From contig JAGWTK010000196.1 in assembly GCA_028876035.1 (NCBI GenBank), positions 1 through 7,247 on the forward strand: a stretch of DNA of 7,247 nt, read 5' to 3'. The position numbers and the translations under genes are program-made. The stretch's first letter is position 1; each line of letters starts with the position of its first letter. Positions 5,517-7,247 of this stretch are shown here, one piece after another. Below the pieces are notes generated by a model. The model searched no databases, was not told the DNA's origin, and worked only from the letters and a program-made list of their open reading frames with translations. Origin of the DNA: Bacteroidota bacterium (GTDB lineage Bacteria; Bacteroidota; Bacteroidia; Chitinophagales; Chitinophagaceae).

Positions 5517-5545
5517 AATACACCTAATTAATATATTAGGGTATT
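5517..5545. promoter_or_regulatory. Imperfect palindrome in the merR/lepB divergent region, candidate operator
   Basis: The left arm AATAC-A-CCTAAT (5517-5528) and the right arm ATTAGGGTATT (5535-5545) are complementary over 11 bp once the single A at 5522 is bulged out. They are separated by TAATAT (5529-5534). The core CCTAAT/ATTAGG is perfect. The right arm covers the position expected for the -33 element of lepB. A role as operator for the divergently transcribed MerR-type regulator is inferred from position and symmetry only. Confidence 0.45.
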
Positions 5546-5558
5546 ACACGGAGATTGG

Positions 5559-5566
5559 TATTTTTG
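5559..5566 (+). promoter_or_regulatory. Candidate -7 element of lepB
   Basis: TATTTTTG matches TAnnTTTG exactly. TTAG at 5536-5539, a 3 of 4 match to TTTG, lies 19 bp upstream. Transcription would start near 5571, giving a leader of about 17 nt to the ATG at 5588. This excludes the in-frame TTG at 5555 as a start codon, because it would lie upstream of the transcript. Confidence 0.5.
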
Positions 5567-5587
5567 CCGGAATTCAAAAACGAGCAC

Positions 5588-7135
5588 ATGCCCGCACATG
5601 ATTTATTTGTTGTTTACCTGATTTCAGTGTTACTGGTTTTACTGCCTTCCTGGGGACTTTCGAAGCTTTTTGTAAAGGCCGGAATCCCCTCCTGGAAAGC
5701 GTATGTACCCTTTTACAACACCTGGGTAATGCAGGAAAAAGCAGGCCGCCCTACCTATTGGGCCATCCTGCAGCTAATTCCTGTTGCCGGCTGGTTTATT
5801 ACCATGGGTATTTTTATCGAATGGGTCAAACTCTTCGGAAAGTTCTCGCTTTTATCGCACACGCTTGCCGCATTTGTGCCCTTTTTTTATTTTCCGTACA
5901 TCGCCCCGCATAAAGATACCCGCTTTATCGGAGCGGAAGGCGTTAAAAAATCGTATAAAAAAACAGGCACCCGCGAATGGATCGATGCAGGTGTATTTGC
6001 AGTAGTAGCTGCCACCTTAATTCGCACCTTCGTTTTTGAAGCGTATACCATCCCTACAGGGTCCATGGAAAAAACACTGCTCGTAAACGATTTCCTTTTT
6101 GTGAGTAAACTCAGTTATGGACCGCGTATCCCCAATACACCGCTTTCTGTTCCGTTTGTGCATGCTACATTGCCGGGCGGACTCACCAAATCCTACCTGG
6201 AATGGATCAAAATCCCTTACACCCGCTGGTTTGCCAGTCCGGTAAAGCGCAATGATATTGTAGTCTTCAATTTTCCTGCCGGAGATACCATGATCAACAA
6301 GGAAGACTATTTATCGGCAAGACCTTATTACCAGGTTTGTAAAGAACTGGGGCGGGGGAACCGCGATCTGGGCCGCCAGGCGATACTGGCCGACCCTGAT
6401 TCTTATCCGCTTACCGTGCGACCGGTCGACAAAAGAGAAAACTATGTAAAACGCTGCGTAGCCATACCAGGTGATTCACTTCAACTGAAAGCCGGGGTAT
6501 TGTTTGTAAACGGACAACCTGCCTATCAACCACCCGCTTCTGAAATGCAGTATGAGGTAGAAACGAACGGCCAGCAACTGGATGCCACCATCATGAAGGA
6601 AGAATACAATGTGGATATGGATCCGGAGAAACAGGAATTTGCTGCCAACCCCGAAAAAGGAAAGAATTCCTATTACATGCTGCTGACCAACGAAGCACGT
6701 GATAAGATGATTAAAACAGGATTCGCAAAATCTGTCACCCTGTACCAGATTTCCGATCGCACCGATTTCCCCTATGATACCATTCATACAAACTGGTCGG
6801 TCGATAATTATGGCCCGATTTGGGTACCCAAAAAAGGAAGCACTATTACCATCACACCAGAAAACTATTCGATCTATAATCGCATTATCGATGTATACGA
6901 ACACCATCGCTCCGAGTGGAGGGGCGACAAACTGTATATCGACGGCATTGAAGGAAATAAGTATACATTCGGGATGGATTATTACTGGATGATGGGCGAT
7001 AATAGGCATGGTTCACAGGACAGCCGCTTTTGGGGATTTGTACCGGAGGATCATGTAGTAGGACAAGCCTGGCTGATTTGGATGAGCTGGGAGAAAGGCG
7101 TTCGGTGGAACAGGCTGTTTAGAAGAATTCATTAA
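5588..7135 (+). CDS. lepB: Signal peptidase I with N-terminal DUF5684-like membrane module
   Basis: This encodes 515 residues from the ATG at 5588. It cleaves signal peptides from exported proteins at the periplasmic face of the inner membrane. Residues 5-106 hold about three membrane segments (6-24, 57-80, 88-106) with AGIPSWKAYVPFYNTWV, resembling DUF5684. A further membrane helix (132-152) leads into the peptidase. The catalytic serine is Ser159 in IPTGSMEKTL and the catalytic lysine is Lys288 in NYVKRCVAIPGD. The C-terminal conserved box is GDNRHGSQDSRFWGFVP (470-486). Enterobacterial LepB is about 324 residues; the extra length is the N-terminal module plus long insertions around residues 180-275 and 315-445, as in other Bacteroidota signal peptidases. 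An in-frame TTG at 5555 would add 11 residues but overlaps the promoter element, so the ATG is preferred. The next gene starts 32 bp downstream with no terminator between. Confidence 0.93.
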   Translation: MPAHDLFVVYLISVLLVLLPSWGLSKLFVKAGIPSWKAYVPFYNTWVMQEKAGRPTYWAILQLIPVAGWFITMGIFIEWVKLFGKFSLLSHTLAAFVPFFYFPYIAPHKDTRFIGAEGVKKSYKKTGTREWIDAGVFAVVAATLIRTFVFEAYTIPTGSMEKTLLVNDFLFVSKLSYGPRIPNTPLSVPFVHATLPGGLTKSYLEWIKIPYTRWFASPVKRNDIVVFNFPAGDTMINKEDYLSARPYYQVCKELGRGNRDLGRQAILADPDSYPLTVRPVDKRENYVKRCVAIPGDSLQLKAGVLFVNGQPAYQPPASEMQYEVETNGQQLDATIMKEEYNVDMDPEKQEFAANPEKGKNSYYMLLTNEARDKMIKTGFAKSVTLYQISDRTDFPYDTIHTNWSVDNYGPIWVPKKGSTITITPENYSIYNRIIDVYEHHRSEWRGDKLYIDGIEGNKYTFGMDYYWMMGDNRHGSQDSRFWGFVPEDHVVGQAWLIWMSWEKGVRWNRLFRRIH

Positions 7136-7167
7136 ACATAAAACTGCCGCAGTAAACAAAGAGGTCT

Positions 7168-7247
7168 ATGAATAAATCAGATTTCAGGTTTAGTTACGAG
7201 GTGTATGCAACGGCGGATGATTTAAACAAAGAAGATGCATGGTTACT
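7168..7247 (+). CDS. cdd: Probable cytidine deaminase (N-terminal fragment, runs off the window)
   Basis: Only 26 codons are visible, starting MNKSDFRFSYEVYATADDLN. The F-x-Y-E-V-Y start followed by an acidic segment ending near DAWL resembles the N-terminus of Bacteroidota cytidine deaminases, which hydrolyse cytidine and deoxycytidine to uridine forms in pyrimidine salvage. The zinc site (HAE and PCxxC) would lie further downstream and cannot be seen, so the call is tentative. GAGG at 7161-7164 sits just upstream of the ATG as a possible ribosome binding site. The gene lies 32 bp past lepB in the same direction and is probably in its transcript. Confidence 0.55.
   Translation, partial: MNKSDFRFSYEVYATADDLNKEDAWL

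Noticed and set aside
6476..7009. Open frame of 177 residues on the - strand inside lepB.
   Set aside because: It is opposite a well conserved signal peptidase region and has no promoter, recognisable domain or independent support.

Overview
This window looks like chromosome from a member of the Bacteroidota, most likely Chitinophagaceae or a close relative. The protein sequences resemble that group: a signal peptidase I of about 515 residues with an extra N-terminal membrane module, a DUF4846 lipoprotein, and a MerR regulator with a B12-type sensor. Four gene starts are preceded by, or overlap, the Bacteroidota -7 promoter element TAnnTTTG, and Shine-Dalgarno sequences are mostly absent. The family assignment is recognition from memory, not the result of a search.

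Layout. (1) 1-255 (+): the C-terminal end of the pyruvate dehydrogenase E1 beta subunit, followed by a strong intrinsic terminator. (2) 383-535 (-): a small single-pass membrane protein of 50 residues with its own promoter and its own terminator; it is easily missed by gene callers. (3) 698-2058 (-): a two-gene unit made of a protealysin-like M4 metallopeptidase and, 5 bp downstream, an emfourin-like protein that is probably its inhibitor. (4) 2260-3042 (-): a DUF4846 exported protein, with a degenerate 8-nt periodic repeat just past its stop codon and a 154-bp degenerate 7-nt periodic repeat upstream. (5) 3383-4558 (+): an NtrC-type response regulator that ends after its AAA+ domain, has no DNA-binding domain and carries GSFTSA in place of GAFTGA. 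(6) 4542-5432 (-): a MerR/B12-binding regulator of the CarH/LitR type, convergent with and overlapping the previous gene by 17 bp. (7) 5588-7135 (+): signal peptidase I, divergent from the MerR gene across a 155-bp region that holds two promoter elements and an imperfect palindrome. (8) 7168-7247 (+): the first codons of a probable cytidine deaminase, likely in one transcript with lepB.

How the parts fit. Most of the window is ordinary housekeeping and accessory sequence, and I see no phage, transposon, CRISPR array or defence island. The parts most worth attention are the peptidase-inhibitor pair, the unannotated small membrane gene, the DNA-binding-free NtrC-like regulator, the putative B12 or light sensor with a palindrome beside it, and the two phased short-repeat arrays around the DUF4846 gene.
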